NCBI RefSeq assembly: GCF_900177295.1
Contig: NZ_FWZX01000002.1
Coordinates: forward strand, 94,124-158,123
Origin: Tistlia consotensis USBA 355
Lineage (GTDB): Bacteria; Pseudomonadota; Alphaproteobacteria; Kiloniellales; DSM-21159
Reading direction: 5' to 3'
Length of the DNA stretch: 64,000 nt
Position 1 is the first letter of the stretch. Every line of letters begins with the position of its first letter. Position numbers and translations under genes: made by a program. The notes below the pieces were generated by a model. It did not search any database and was not told where the DNA came from. It saw nothing but the letters and a program-made list of their open reading frames with translations. Of the stretch, positions 34,221 to 41,951 are shown piece by piece.

Positions 34221-34808
34221 ATGAGCCTGCTGCACCGCCTCTACGACTGGACCCTGCGCCAGGCCGGGGCCCGGCACGCCCTGCCGACCCTGTTCGGCGT
34301 CGCCTTCATCGAGTCCTCGATCTTCCCGATCCCGCCGGACGTGCTGATCCTGCCGATGGTGCTGGCCCGGCGCGAGCGCGCCTGGATCGTCGCCCTGGTG
34401 GCGACCCTCGGCTCGGTGCTCGGCGGCCTCGCCGGCTATGCCATCGGCTACTTCCTCTACGAGACGGTCGGCCGGCAGATCCTCGACTTCTACGGCTACA
34501 GCGCGCAGTTCAAGGAGTTCACGGCCTACTACAACGAGTGGGGCGCCTGGATCGTCGCCGGCGCCGGCTTCACGCCCTTTCCCTTCAAGGTGATCACCAT
34601 CGCCAGCGGCGTCACGCGGCTGGACGTCCTGGTCTTCCTGACCGCCTCGGTGCTGTCGCGCGGCGGCCGCTTCTTCCTGATCGCGGCCCTGCTGTGGCGC
34701 TTCGGTGCGCCGATCAAGCGCTTCGTCGAGGCCTATCTGCCGCAGCTGACCTTCCTGTTCTTCCTGCTGCTGATCGGCGGTTTCGTCGCCCTCAAGTACC
34801 TGTTCTAG
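34221..34808 (+). CDS. YqaA/DedA-like (SNARE-associated) membrane protein
   Basis: This 195-residue inner-membrane protein has four or five hydrophobic segments. FGVAFIESSIFPIPPDVLILPMVLAR is the conserved re-entrant motif of the DedA/VTT superfamily, and GFTPFPFKVITIASGV is the second half-motif. It belongs to the YqaA subgroup, proposed to help lipid scrambling or proton-linked transport. The start is taken at the ATG at 34221 (MSLLHRLYDW). No clear ribosome-binding site precedes it. It is followed after 18 bases by dsbB, and the two may be co-transcribed. Confidence 0.85.
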   Translation: MSLLHRLYDWTLRQAGARHALPTLFGVAFIESSIFPIPPDVLILPMVLARRERAWIVALVATLGSVLGGLAGYAIGYFLYETVGRQILDFYGYSAQFKEFTAYYNEWGAWIVAGAGFTPFPFKVITIASGVTRLDVLVFLTASVLSRGGRFFLIAALLWRFGAPIKRFVEAYLPQLTFLFFLLLIGGFVALKYLF

Positions 34809-34826
34809 GCCGCGAAGCCGTCCCAT

Positions 34827-35342
34827 ATGAGCGCCATGCGGAAGCTGCTGACAGACCATCCCTTCCTGGCCCCGCTGATCGGCGTGCTGGCCGGCCCGGC
34901 GGCCCTGGCCCTGGCGCTGGTCGGGCAGTACGGCTTCGGCCTGCAGCCCTGCGTGCTCTGTCTCTGGCAGCGCTGGGCGCTCGGCATCTCGGCCGCGCTG
35001 GCGCTGCCGGGCCTGGCCGCCGGCGGCAGCCTCCGCCGGCTCTCGCTGGCCGCCTCGGGCCTCGGCTACCTGGCGACCGCCGGCATCGCCGTCTTCCACA
35101 CCGGGGTCGAGCGCCATTGGTGGCAGGGCACGGCGGAGTGCCACCAGCCGACCCTGCAGAGCGCGCTGACGGTCGACCAGCTGCGCGACACCCTGATGGG
35201 CACCGGGCTCGGCTCCTGCGACCAGATCCCCTGGTCGCTGTTCGGCCTGTCGATGGCCAACTACGACGTGCTCTACAGCGGTGCTGTCGCCCTGCTGCTG
35301 CTCGCCGCCGCCCTCTGGCTGCGCCGCGAGGCCGCGCGATGA
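34827..35342 (+). CDS. dsbB: Disulfide bond formation protein B (DsbB)
   Basis: This is a 171-residue inner-membrane quinone reductase that reoxidises DsbA. The four expected membrane helices are visible. The first redox pair is CVLC (Cys42 and Cys45) after GLQP. The second pair is Cys105 (TAECHQP) and Cys131 (GSCDQIPW), in the periplasmic loop. The C-DQIPWSLFGLSMA segment is characteristic of alphaproteobacterial DsbB. Its stop overlaps the coq7 start (ATGA), so the two genes are translationally coupled. Coupling to a ubiquinone-biosynthesis enzyme makes sense because DsbB passes electrons to ubiquinone. Confidence 0.92.
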   Translation: MSAMRKLLTDHPFLAPLIGVLAGPAALALALVGQYGFGLQPCVLCLWQRWALGISAALALPGLAAGGSLRRLSLAASGLGYLATAGIAVFHTGVERHWWQGTAECHQPTLQSALTVDQLRDTLMGTGLGSCDQIPWSLFGLSMANYDVLYSGAVALLLLAAALWLRREAAR

Positions 35343-35935
35343 CCCGCCGCCACGCTCCGGATCCCGACGATCTCGCGCCGCCGAAGCGCCGACGGCGGCG
35401 GCTGCCCGGCGATCCGCCGGCCGAGGCCTCGGTCGCGCGCATGCTGCGCGTCGACCAGGCCGGCGAGTACGGCGCCCGGCGCATCTACGAGGGCCAGCTC
35501 GCCGTGCTCGGCCGCAGCAAGGCCGGCCCGACGATCCGCCACATGTACGAGCAGGAGCGCGAGCATCTCGCGACCTTCGACGGCCTGCTGCCCGAGCGCC
35601 GGGTGCGCCCGACCCTGCTCTCGCCGTTCTGGCACATGGCCGGCTTCGCGCTCGGCGCGGCGACCGCGCTGATGGGCGAGCGCGCCGCCATGGCCTGCAC
35701 CGTCGCGGTCGAGGAGACCATCGACCGCCACTACGCCGGCCAGGCCGAGGTGCTGGAGACCCGGCCTGAGGAGGCCGGCCTGCGCGACACGATCGAGCGC
35801 TTCCGCGCCGAGGAGCTGGAGCACCGCGACATCGGCCTGGCGCACGAGGCCGAGCAGGCTCCCGCCTATCCTCTGCTCTCGGCGGCGATCAAGGCCGGTT
35901 CGCGCGCGGCGATCTGGCTCAGCGAGCGCTTCTAG
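35339..35935 (+). CDS. coq7: Demethoxyubiquinone hydroxylase Coq7 (UbiF-type)
   Basis: This is a 198-residue membrane-associated di-iron monooxygenase that carries out the C6 hydroxylation late in ubiquinone biosynthesis. The two-fold ExxH ferritin-like motifs are present: E43 in DQAGEYGARRIYEGQ, EREH (residues 73-76), EETIDRHY (125-132) and EELEHRD (158-164). A basic N-terminal stretch precedes the domain. The start overlaps the dsbB stop codon by the classic ATGA arrangement. It ends the YqaA-dsbB-coq7 run. Confidence 0.95.
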   Translation: MTRRHAPDPDDLAPPKRRRRRLPGDPPAEASVARMLRVDQAGEYGARRIYEGQLAVLGRSKAGPTIRHMYEQEREHLATFDGLLPERRVRPTLLSPFWHMAGFALGAATALMGERAAMACTVAVEETIDRHYAGQAEVLETRPEEAGLRDTIERFRAEELEHRDIGLAHEAEQAPAYPLLSAAIKAGSRAAIWLSERF

Positions 35936-36030
35936 GGCCTGGCGGATCGCGCCCTGGGACGGCAGCCCACAGGGACGGCGGGCAGTCCGGGAGCATTTGC
36001 GTCGAATTGATGCCAACTTCCTGGAAACTA

Positions 36031-36053
36031 ACGGAAAATTAATCCCGTTCCGT
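36031..36053. promoter_or_regulatory. Inverted repeat upstream of a 58-residue gene
   Basis: ACGGAA and TTCCGT form a perfect 6-bp dyad (spacer of 11) in an unusually AT-rich stretch (36000-36080), 66 bases before a small gene. It is a candidate operator or part of a long 5' leader. Confidence 0.35.
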
Positions 36054-36118
36054 AACCGAATCTTGGCTTTTCGGGCTTACATGGGTAGGGGACAACCCCT
36101 GTCTCGAAAGCCACGGCC

Positions 36119-36295
36119 ATGTCCGCGCTGTCGTTCAAAGGCCAGTTGCATCCCCCGGCCTGGTGGCCGGAGGTCAAGCGCGTCGCTGCCCGCGTCATCC
36201 TCGGTCCCGACCAGTCTCCGCCGAAGGCGCCGCTGCCCGACACCGTCGAGCAGGCCCGCGAGGGCAAGATCTCCGACTGGCTGAGGATGGACTGA
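36119..36295 (+). CDS. Small unknown protein of 58 residues
   Basis: This short reading frame begins MSALSFKGQLHPPAWWPEVKR and ends ISDWLRMD. It is charged, soluble and rich in proline and tryptophan, with no membrane helix or signal. I do not recognise a family. It is supported by an AT-rich upstream leader with a dyad, by position between coq7 and the cyclodeaminase gene without overlapping either, and by GC-biased third codon positions through its length. No strong ribosome-binding site is seen. It could be missed by automatic calling because it is so short. Confidence 0.5.
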   Translation: MSALSFKGQLHPPAWWPEVKRVAARVILGPDQSPPKAPLPDTVEQAREGKISDWLRMD

Positions 36296-36368
36296 GCCGG
36301 GCTTGACGCCGGTGCCGGCCGGAGGCTTGCATGCCCGTCCTTCCAGACGGCCATGAGGTGCTCCGCCC

Positions 36369-37307
36369 GTGACTCCCTTCATCCGCAAAGAAGACGCCGC
36401 CGGCAAGCTGAGCTGGGGGGCCGTCGCCGATGCCCTCGAGGCCGGCCACCGGCTGCCCAAGGCCCGCTTGCGCGACGTGTTGGTCGAGGGCGGCCGGACC
36501 ACCATGCTGAACCGAACGGCCTGGATCGAGGGCCTCGGCTTCGCGGTCAAGGCGGTCACGGTGGTTCCGGAGAACGCCGCCCGGGGCCTGCCGACCGTGC
36601 AGGGTGCCGTGCTGGTCTTCGGCGACCTCGAGGGCGAGCTGGAGGCGGTGATCGACGGCGTGCTGGTCACCGACTGGAAGACCGCCTCGGACTCGGTGCT
36701 CGGCGCCCGCCTGCTGGCCCGCCCGGACAGCCGCCGGCTGCTGGTCGTCGGCGCCGGCACGGTCGCCGGCAACCTGGTGCGCGCCTATTCGGAGGTTTTC
36801 CCCGGGCTCGAGGAGATCGCGCTCTGGAACCGCACCGCCGCTCGGGCGCAGGCGCTGGCCGGGGAGCTGGCCGCCGAGGGGCTGTCCGTGACGCTGGCCG
36901 AAGATCTCGCCGAAGCGGCGGGGCAGGCCGACATCGTCGCCTGCGCGACCATGGCAAGGTCGCCGGTGCTGCAGGGCGACTGGATCCGGCCTGGCACCCA
37001 CGTCGACCTGGTCGGCGCCTACAAGGCGGACATGCGCGAGGCCGACGACGCGCTGCTCGCCAAGGCGCGGCTCTTCGTCGACAGCCGCGACACGACGATC
37101 GGCCACATCGGCGAGCTGATGATTCCGCTGGCGTCGGGCGTGATCGTCGAGAGCGACGTGCTGGCCGACCTCTACGAGCTGGCCGCGGGGCGGGCCGGAC
37201 GCCGAGACCCGGCGGAGATCACGCTCTTCAAGAACGGCGGCGGCGCGCACCTGGACCTGATGACCGCCAAGGCCATCCTGCGCGCCGTACAGGAGGCCGG
37301 CTCCTGA
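36369..37307 (+). CDS. Ornithine cyclodeaminase/mu-crystallin family protein
   Basis: This is a 312-residue NAD(P)-binding protein. The N-terminal part contains LVEGGRTTMLNRTAWIEGLGFAVKAVTVVPENAARGLPTVQGAVLVFGD, like the substrate domain of OCD proteins. The Rossmann motif VVGAGTVAGNLVRAY (about 119-133) follows. IVACATMARSPVLQGDWIRPGTHVDLVGAYKADMREAD is the typical second half, containing the family GAY(K)xxMRE motif. Members cyclise ornithine to proline or reduce cyclic imines (pyrroline- or piperideine-2-carboxylate). The activity cannot be fixed by sequence. GTG at 36369 is the likely start. It ends four bases before the convergent HNH gene. Confidence 0.88.
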   Translation: MTPFIRKEDAAGKLSWGAVADALEAGHRLPKARLRDVLVEGGRTTMLNRTAWIEGLGFAVKAVTVVPENAARGLPTVQGAVLVFGDLEGELEAVIDGVLVTDWKTASDSVLGARLLARPDSRRLLVVGAGTVAGNLVRAYSEVFPGLEEIALWNRTAARAQALAGELAAEGLSVTLAEDLAEAAGQADIVACATMARSPVLQGDWIRPGTHVDLVGAYKADMREADDALLAKARLFVDSRDTTIGHIGELMIPLASGVIVESDVLADLYELAAGRAGRRDPAEITLFKNGGGAHLDLMTAKAILRAVQEAGS

Positions 37308-37310
37308 ACC

Positions 37311-37868
37311 TCAGGATTCCAGCTCGCTGTCCCAGTAGAGGAAGTCGTTCCAGCTGTCGTGCAGGTAGTTCGGCGGGAAGGCCCGGCCGTTCTCCTGCAG
37401 CCGGTAGGTCGAGGGCATGTCCGGCGGCTCGAGCGGCAGCATGTGGCAGTCGCGCGGCATGCGGTTGCCCTTGCGCAGGTTGCAGGTCTGGCAGGCCGTG
37501 ACGACGTTCTGCCAGGTCGTGCGGCCGCCGCGCGAGCGCGGCACGACGTGGTCGAAGGTCAGGTCCTCGGAAGGGTAGCCCTCGCCGCAGTACTGGCACT
37601 GGAAGCGGTCGCGCAGGAACACGTTGAACCGGGTGAAGGCCGGCCGCCGGTCCATCGTGACGTATTCCTTGAGCGCGATGACGCTCGGCAGCTTCATCGA
37701 GAAGCTCGGCGAGTGGATCACGCGGTCGTACTGGGAGATCACGTTGACCCGGTCGAGGAACACCGCCTTGATCGTGTCCTGCCAGGCCCAGAGGGACAGC
37801 GGAAAGTAGCTCAGCGGACGGAAGTCCGCATTCAAGACCAGAGCGGGAAAACTCTCTCCGGATCCCAA
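37311..37868 (-). CDS. HNH endonuclease
   Basis: This is a 185-residue protein with an HNH nuclease core: a zinc-ribbon-like CxxC (Cys91, Cys94 in FQCQYCGE), then DHVVPRSRGG (His107), TTWQNVVTACQTCN with the second CxxC (Cys126, Cys129). The N-terminal 80 residues (ALVLNADFRPLSYFPLSLWAWQDTIKAVFLDRVNVI) are the conserved extension of the widespread stand-alone HNH family found in many alphaproteobacteria and cyanobacteria. Those are housekeeping-like proteins whose biological role is not clear, and not evidence of a mobile element. It is divergent from a peroxiredoxin-like gene across a 261-base gap. Confidence 0.88.
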   Translation of the reverse strand: MGSGESFPALVLNADFRPLSYFPLSLWAWQDTIKAVFLDRVNVISQYDRVIHSPSFSMKLPSVIALKEYVTMDRRPAFTRFNVFLRDRFQCQYCGEGYPSEDLTFDHVVPRSRGGRTTWQNVVTACQTCNLRKGNRMPRDCHMLPLEPPDMPSTYRLQENGRAFPPNYLHDSWNDFLYWDSELES

Positions 37869-37949
37869 GTGACCGTCTCCCTTTACTGAGCTCTTACGAC
37901 TCGAAGACCGTTCAAGGTTGGCTGCTGGATAGCGTGGCTCCGTCTAGAA

Positions 37950-37963
37950 CACAAGATCTTGTG
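37950..37963. promoter_or_regulatory. 14-bp perfect palindrome, likely operator
   Basis: CACAAGATCTTGTG is a perfect palindrome in the 261-base divergent gap between the HNH gene and the peroxiredoxin-like gene. Its position and symmetry suggest a dimeric repressor site controlling one or both genes. Confidence 0.5.
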
Positions 37964-38129
37964 CGCCGCAGCGCGGCAAACTTCACCATACTGTCATAGC
38001 CTGTCCCGGCCTGCCAGATGGCCGATCACGATTCGGTGCGCCGGGGGCGCGCCGCCAGACCTTTCCCCCTATCTCTCGGGACGGCGCCGGCAACGGAAGC
38101 CGGCCGAATGGCACGCAGGAGGAGACAGC

Positions 38130-38645
38130 ATGTCCGACAAGCCCAAGGCGGGAGACGTCACCCCGGCAATAACCCTGCCGCTGGTCGGCGGCGGCGAGGC
38201 CAGCCTCGGCGGCCGCGGCCGCTGGCAGCTCGCGGTCGTCTACCGCGGCAAGCACTGCCCGCTGTGCCGCCGCTATCTCGGCCGGCTCGGCGAGCTGAGC
38301 GAGCGCTTCGCGGCGCTCGACACCGAGATCCTGCTGCTGTCGGGCGACCCCGAGGAGAAGGCCGCCGCCACGAAGGAGGAATGGCAGGTCGGCCTGCCGA
38401 TCGCCTATGGCCTCACGGTCGAGCAGATGGGCACGCTGGGGCTCTACGTCTCGGCGCCGCGCAGCGAGCAGGAGACCGACCGCCCCTTCGCCGAGCCCGG
38501 CCTCTTCGTGACCAACCCGGAGGGCCGCCTGCAGGTCGTCGACATCTCCAACGCGCCCTTCGCCCGCCCGGACCTGGAGACCCTGGCCAACGGCCTCGCC
38601 TTCGTCCAGCAGAAGGACTACCCGATCCGCGGCACCCTGGGGTGA
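38130..38645 (+). CDS. AhpC/TSA-like peroxiredoxin/redoxin
   Basis: This is a 171-residue thioredoxin-fold protein. It opens with KAGDVTPAITLPLVGGG, then VVYRGKHCPLCRRYLGRLGEL, with a CxxC pair rather than the single T-x-x-C peroxidatic motif of classical peroxiredoxins. The closing GLFVTNPEGRLQVVDISNAPFARPDLE is seen in the 'redoxin domain-containing' proteins of alphaproteobacteria. It probably reduces peroxides or acts as a thiol oxidoreductase. CAGGAGGAG precedes the ATG at 38130. It converges on the esterase gene with six bases between the stops. Confidence 0.82.
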   Translation: MSDKPKAGDVTPAITLPLVGGGEASLGGRGRWQLAVVYRGKHCPLCRRYLGRLGELSERFAALDTEILLLSGDPEEKAAATKEEWQVGLPIAYGLTVEQMGTLGLYVSAPRSEQETDRPFAEPGLFVTNPEGRLQVVDISNAPFARPDLETLANGLAFVQQKDYPIRGTLG

Positions 38646-38651
38646 GGGCGG

Positions 38652-39317
38652 TCAGCCCTCCGCGAAGCGCTCCGTCAGGAAGCCGATCGCGGCCCTGAGC
38701 CCCGCCTCGTCGATCGAGTGGGCGAGGCCGGGGCGCGAGAGCGTCTCGACCGGCACGTCGAGCGCCGTCAGGCCCTGCTCGGCGGCGGCCAGGGCCTGGA
38801 AGGGCACGACCGGGTCGGCCTCGCCGTGGACCAGCAGCACCGGCGGCCGGCTGGCGATCTCCTTCGTCAGGCGCAGCGGCTCGACCAGGGCGCCGGAGAA
38901 GCCGACGATGCCGGCGACCGGCTCGGGCCGCCTCAGGGCCGTGTGCAGCGCCATCATGGTGCCCTGGGAGAAGCCGACCAGGGCCAGCTCGGCGGCGGTC
39001 AGGCCGAGGCGGTCGAGCTCGGCGTCGAGGAAGCGGTCGATCGGGCCGCGGGCGCCTTCGGCCCCCCAGTAGAGCTGCTCCGGATCGCGGATCTGCAGGC
39101 TGAACCACTGGTAGCCCATCGGCCCCATGTCGCAGGGGAAGGGCGCGTCGGGGGCGGCGAAGGCGGCCTCGGGCAGCGCCTGGGCGAGATAGGGCGCGAG
39201 GCCGATCAGGTCCTCGCCGTCGGCGCCCAGGCCGTGCAGCAGCACGACGAGCTGGCGGGCGGGACCGCCGCTGGCGGGCTCCAGGCGCGGTCCGTCGAGT
39301 CCGATCGGCAGGTTCAT
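38652..39317 (-). CDS. Phospholipase/carboxylesterase (alpha/beta hydrolase)
   Basis: This is a 221-residue hydrolase of the YpfH/carboxylesterase-thioesterase group. The nucleophile elbow GFSQGTMMAL (Ser near residue 117), the acid in LLVHGEADPVVPF (Asp near 168) and the catalytic His in PGLAHSIDE (near 200) form a complete triad. LVVLLHGLGADGEDL supplies the oxyanion hole. Members hydrolyse short acyl esters or acyl-protein thioesters, and the substrate is not known. It is followed after 25 bases on the same strand by the AlkA-like glycosylase in a lower-to-higher order, so the two may share a transcript. Confidence 0.88.
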   Translation of the reverse strand: MNLPIGLDGPRLEPASGGPARQLVVLLHGLGADGEDLIGLAPYLAQALPEAAFAAPDAPFPCDMGPMGYQWFSLQIRDPEQLYWGAEGARGPIDRFLDAELDRLGLTAAELALVGFSQGTMMALHTALRRPEPVAGIVGFSGALVEPLRLTKEIASRPPVLLVHGEADPVVPFQALAAAEQGLTALDVPVETLSRPGLAHSIDEAGLRAAIGFLTERFAEG

Positions 39318-39342
39318 GGTGTCTCCCGTGATGGCTGGTGGG

Positions 39343-40035
39343 TCAGGGCAGGATGTCGGCGGATCCGGGGGCGCTCCCGGGGGCGCTCCCGGGGGCGCTC
39401 CCGGGGGCGCTCCCTGAGATGGCCCCGTGGGTGCGATAGTGCCAGAGCAGGCGCGCCCCGACCGCGCGATAGGGCTGCCAGGGCCCGGCCAGCCGCCGCA
39501 TCGTCCCGGCGTCCGGGCGCTCGGGCAGGCGCTTGAGCTTGTGCATGCCCATCATCAGGCCGACGTCGTCGGCCGGGAAGACGTCGGGGCGGCCGAGCGA
39601 GAACAGCAGGTAGACCTCGGCGGACCAGCGGCCGAGGCCCTTGACCGCCGTGACCGCGGCGACCGCCGCCTCGTCGTCGAGACTCTCCAGGTGCGGCACG
39701 CCGAGCGCCCCGGACAGCAGGGTCTCGGCCAGCGAGCGGGCATAGCGCACCTTCTGGCGCGACAGGCCGGCGGCGCGCAGCGCCTCGTCGTCGAGCTCCT
39801 GCAGGCGCTCCGGCACCAGCGGATCGCAGGCGGCCTCCAGCCGGCCCCAGATCGCCGCGGCCGAGGCCAGCGAGACCTGCTGGGCGACGATGACCCGGAG
39901 CAGGGTCGCGAAGCCGGGCGGGCGGTAGCGCAGGGGCGGCGGGCCGACCTCCTCCAGCGCCCGGGCGCAGTCGGGGTCGAGGCGGCCGAGCGCCTGCAGC
40001 GCGCCGGGCAGGCTTTCCTCGTCGATTCGCAGCAC
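39343..40035 (-). CDS. DNA-3-methyladenine glycosylase (AlkA/HhH-GPD) with C-terminal GSAP repeats
   Basis: This is a 230-residue base-excision repair glycosylase. The helix-hairpin-helix and GPD loop VKGLGRWSAEVYLLFSLGRPDVFPADDVGL carries the catalytic Asp (the PADD block). The upstream RVIVAQQVSLASAAAIWGRL helix is normal for AlkA. It removes alkylated purines from DNA. The last 24 residues are four GSAP units encoded by a perfect 12-bp tandem repeat, not part of the fold and probably an unstructured tail. The start appears to be the GTG at 40035, since no in-frame ATG lies near. Confidence 0.85.
   Translation of the reverse strand: MLRIDEESLPGALQALGRLDPDCARALEEVGPPPLRYRPPGFATLLRVIVAQQVSLASAAAIWGRLEAACDPLVPERLQELDDEALRAAGLSRQKVRYARSLAETLLSGALGVPHLESLDDEAAVAAVTAVKGLGRWSAEVYLLFSLGRPDVFPADDVGLMMGMHKLKRLPERPDAGTMRRLAGPWQPYRAVGARLLWHYRTHGAISGSAPGSAPGSAPGSAPGSADILP
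39367..39414. repeat. 12-bp tandem repeat, four copies
   Basis: The unit GGGGGCGCTCCC is repeated perfectly four times. On the minus strand it encodes GSAP in the C-terminus of the glycosylase. Because the unit is a multiple of three, copy-number changes would lengthen or shorten the protein tail without a frameshift. Confidence 0.95.
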
Positions 40036-40076
40036 GGGCTGGACAATAGCCGAGCGGAAAGCTACCGCCAGCCCCC

Positions 40077-40940
40077 ATGCTCGAGACCACGCCCCCCGAG
40101 ACCACGAGGTTCGCGCCCTCGCCGACGGGGCTGCTGCACCTGGGCCATGCCCACTCGGCGCTCTTCGCCGCGCGAGCTGCCGGCCCGACCGGCCCGGGGG
40201 GCGGCCGCTTCCTGCTGCGCATCGAGGACATCGACCGGGCGCGCTGCCGGCCCCTGTTCGAGGCGGCGATCCTGGAGGACCTGGCCTGGCTCGGCCTCCG
40301 GTGGGAGCAGCCGGTGCGCCGCCAGTCCGACCACCTGGACGACTACGCCGCCGCCCTGGCCCGACTGGAGGGCGCGGGCCTGCTCTATCCCTGCTTCTGC
40401 ACGCGGCGCGAGATCGCCGAGGAGATCGCGCGCAGCGCCCGCGCGCCGCACGGCCCCGAGGGCCCGCTCTATCCGGGCACCTGCCGCCGCCTCGACCCGG
40501 CCGAGCGGGCGGCACGGCGCGCGGCCGGCGAGGGCTTCGCGCTCAGGCTCGACGTCGAGGCGGCGGTGCGGCGCACGGGCCCCCTGACCTGGCACGACGC
40601 TGCGAAGGGCGAGATCCGCGCCGCGCCCGAGAGCCTGGGCGACGTCGTGCTGGCGCGCCGCGACATCGGCACCAGCTACCACCTCGCCGTGACGGTCGAC
40701 GACGCGCTGCAGGGCGTGACCCTGGTGACCCGTGGCGAGGACCTGTTCCACGCGACCCACGTCCACCGCCTGCTGCAGGCCCTGCTCGACCTGCCGGTGC
40801 CGCGCTGGCACCACCACGGCCTGCTCGCCGACGAGACCGGCAGGCGCCTCGCCAAGCGCCACGACGCCCTGGCCGTCGCGGCGCTGCGGGAAGCCGGCAA
40901 GACGCCCCAGGAAGTGCGGGCGATGGCGGGGTTCGGCTGA
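40077..40940 (+). CDS. gluQ: Glutamyl-Q tRNA(Asp) synthetase
   Basis: This is a 287-residue truncated glutamyl-tRNA synthetase paralogue. It attaches glutamate to queuosine at the wobble position of tRNA(Asp). The catalytic HIGH-like motif is FAPSPTGLLHLGHAHSA (residues 12-28). A Cys/Tyr zinc site is visible in YPCFCTRREI and YPGTCRR. The KMSKS equivalent is LAKRHDALAV near residue 261. The anticodon-binding domain of full GluRS is missing, as expected. It is divergent from the glycosylase gene, with 41 bases between. Confidence 0.93.
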   Translation: MLETTPPETTRFAPSPTGLLHLGHAHSALFAARAAGPTGPGGGRFLLRIEDIDRARCRPLFEAAILEDLAWLGLRWEQPVRRQSDHLDDYAAALARLEGAGLLYPCFCTRREIAEEIARSARAPHGPEGPLYPGTCRRLDPAERAARRAAGEGFALRLDVEAAVRRTGPLTWHDAAKGEIRAAPESLGDVVLARRDIGTSYHLAVTVDDALQGVTLVTRGEDLFHATHVHRLLQALLDLPVPRWHHHGLLADETGRRLAKRHDALAVAALREAGKTPQEVRAMAGFG

Positions 40941-40959
40941 CCGCCTTCCCAACCCCCTG

Positions 40960-41868
40960 TCAGCCGCCCGCCGGCAGGCTCCAGTAGCGCGATTCCTCCT
41001 CGCGGCTGAGGCGCAGGGACTGGATCAGCTGCTGGTAGTCGGACTGCAGGCCCGGCACGACGAAGGACTGGCGCAGCGCGAAGTCGAGCAGGATCAGGGC
41101 GGCGCGGCTGGCGAAGTCCTCGGTCTCGCGCAGGGTCGCCAGGACCTGGTCCATGGCCATCTGGTCGTAGGTCACGCGCTGGCCCTGGTCGAAGGGCTTG
41201 AAGCCGCGGGCCGGGCCGTAGTCGACGACGAACCAGGCCTCGTTGGCCAGGCGCTCGCCCGGCAGCGGGTGGATGTAGCTGACCAGGCTGGTCCACTTGG
41301 CGTAGAGGCCGAGGTTCTGGCCCGAGATCCCGGCCAGGCCCGCGGCCTGGTCCGCCAGGGTCTGGGCCAGGGTGGCGCCGCCCGGCACGGTGACGTCGAT
41401 CGTCACGTCCAGCTTGACGTCCGATTTGCCCGAAGCGTCGGACGTCGCGGTCTTGGGTCTCGACAGCCAGACCGTCGTGCCGGCCGGCTTCAGCTCGTAG
41501 CCGACCACGCCGATGCCGAAGACCCGCCCGCCGAACGAGGGCAGGGCGCCGCTGTCGACATGGGCGAGCGCGGAATCGCCCCAGTAGCGGACCAGCGGCA
41601 GCAGCTGCCCGCTCGCCTTGAAGCGGCCCTCCTGGGCGCCCTGCGTGACGACCTGGGCCAGCGCCTGGCTGCGCTCGCCCACGGTCGCCAGTGCCGGCTT
41701 CAGCCAGATCGCCCCGCCGCGCTGCTCGAAGTCGGTCTTGAAGGTCGCCAGCAGCCACTGGCCGAAGCTCTGCCCGAGCTGGCCGACGACGCGGCCCTCG
41801 ACGACGAAGGGCGTGTAGAGCTCCGGGGTCCAGACGGTACAGGACCGGACCCGGTCGAGCAGGCTCAT
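40960..41868 (-). CDS. Nudix-fold (DUF4743-type) protein with degenerate catalytic box
   Basis: This 302-residue protein follows the layout of the DUF4743-plus-Nudix proteins. An N-terminal helical domain is LLDRVRSCTVWTPELYTPFVVEGRVVG (residues 3-29). The strand block FGGRVFGIGVVGYELK (112-127) is followed by a Nudix-like region, and the end is RETEDFASRAALILLDFALR (247-266). The position of the Nudix box reads GGATLAQTLADQAAGLAGI (163-181), so the glutamates and arginine needed for metal binding and hydrolysis are absent. The assignment is by pattern memory and needs a profile search. It converges on gluQ, with 19 bases between. Confidence 0.6.
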   Translation of the reverse strand: MSLLDRVRSCTVWTPELYTPFVVEGRVVGQLGQSFGQWLLATFKTDFEQRGGAIWLKPALATVGERSQALAQVVTQGAQEGRFKASGQLLPLVRYWGDSALAHVDSGALPSFGGRVFGIGVVGYELKPAGTTVWLSRPKTATSDASGKSDVKLDVTIDVTVPGGATLAQTLADQAAGLAGISGQNLGLYAKWTSLVSYIHPLPGERLANEAWFVVDYGPARGFKPFDQGQRVTYDQMAMDQVLATLRETEDFASRAALILLDFALRQSFVVPGLQSDYQQLIQSLRLSREEESRYWSLPAGG

Positions 41869-41951
41869 GGCCCCGGTTCCTCGATCCTGCGGCAGGCGGG
41901 CGGCCTGCCGTCAGGACGCGGGGGCGGTGCGGCTTGTGAGCGGAGCTGCCC

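Noticed and set aside
36085-36108. Short AGGGG/CCCCT stem as a terminator after coq7
   Set aside because: The stem is only five base pairs with no T-run, and lies 150 bases past the coq7 stop codon.
37311-37868. HNH nuclease as a sign of a mobile intron or phage remnant
   Set aside because: It belongs to the common stand-alone chromosomal HNH family. There are no integrase, intron-like or attachment-site features nearby.
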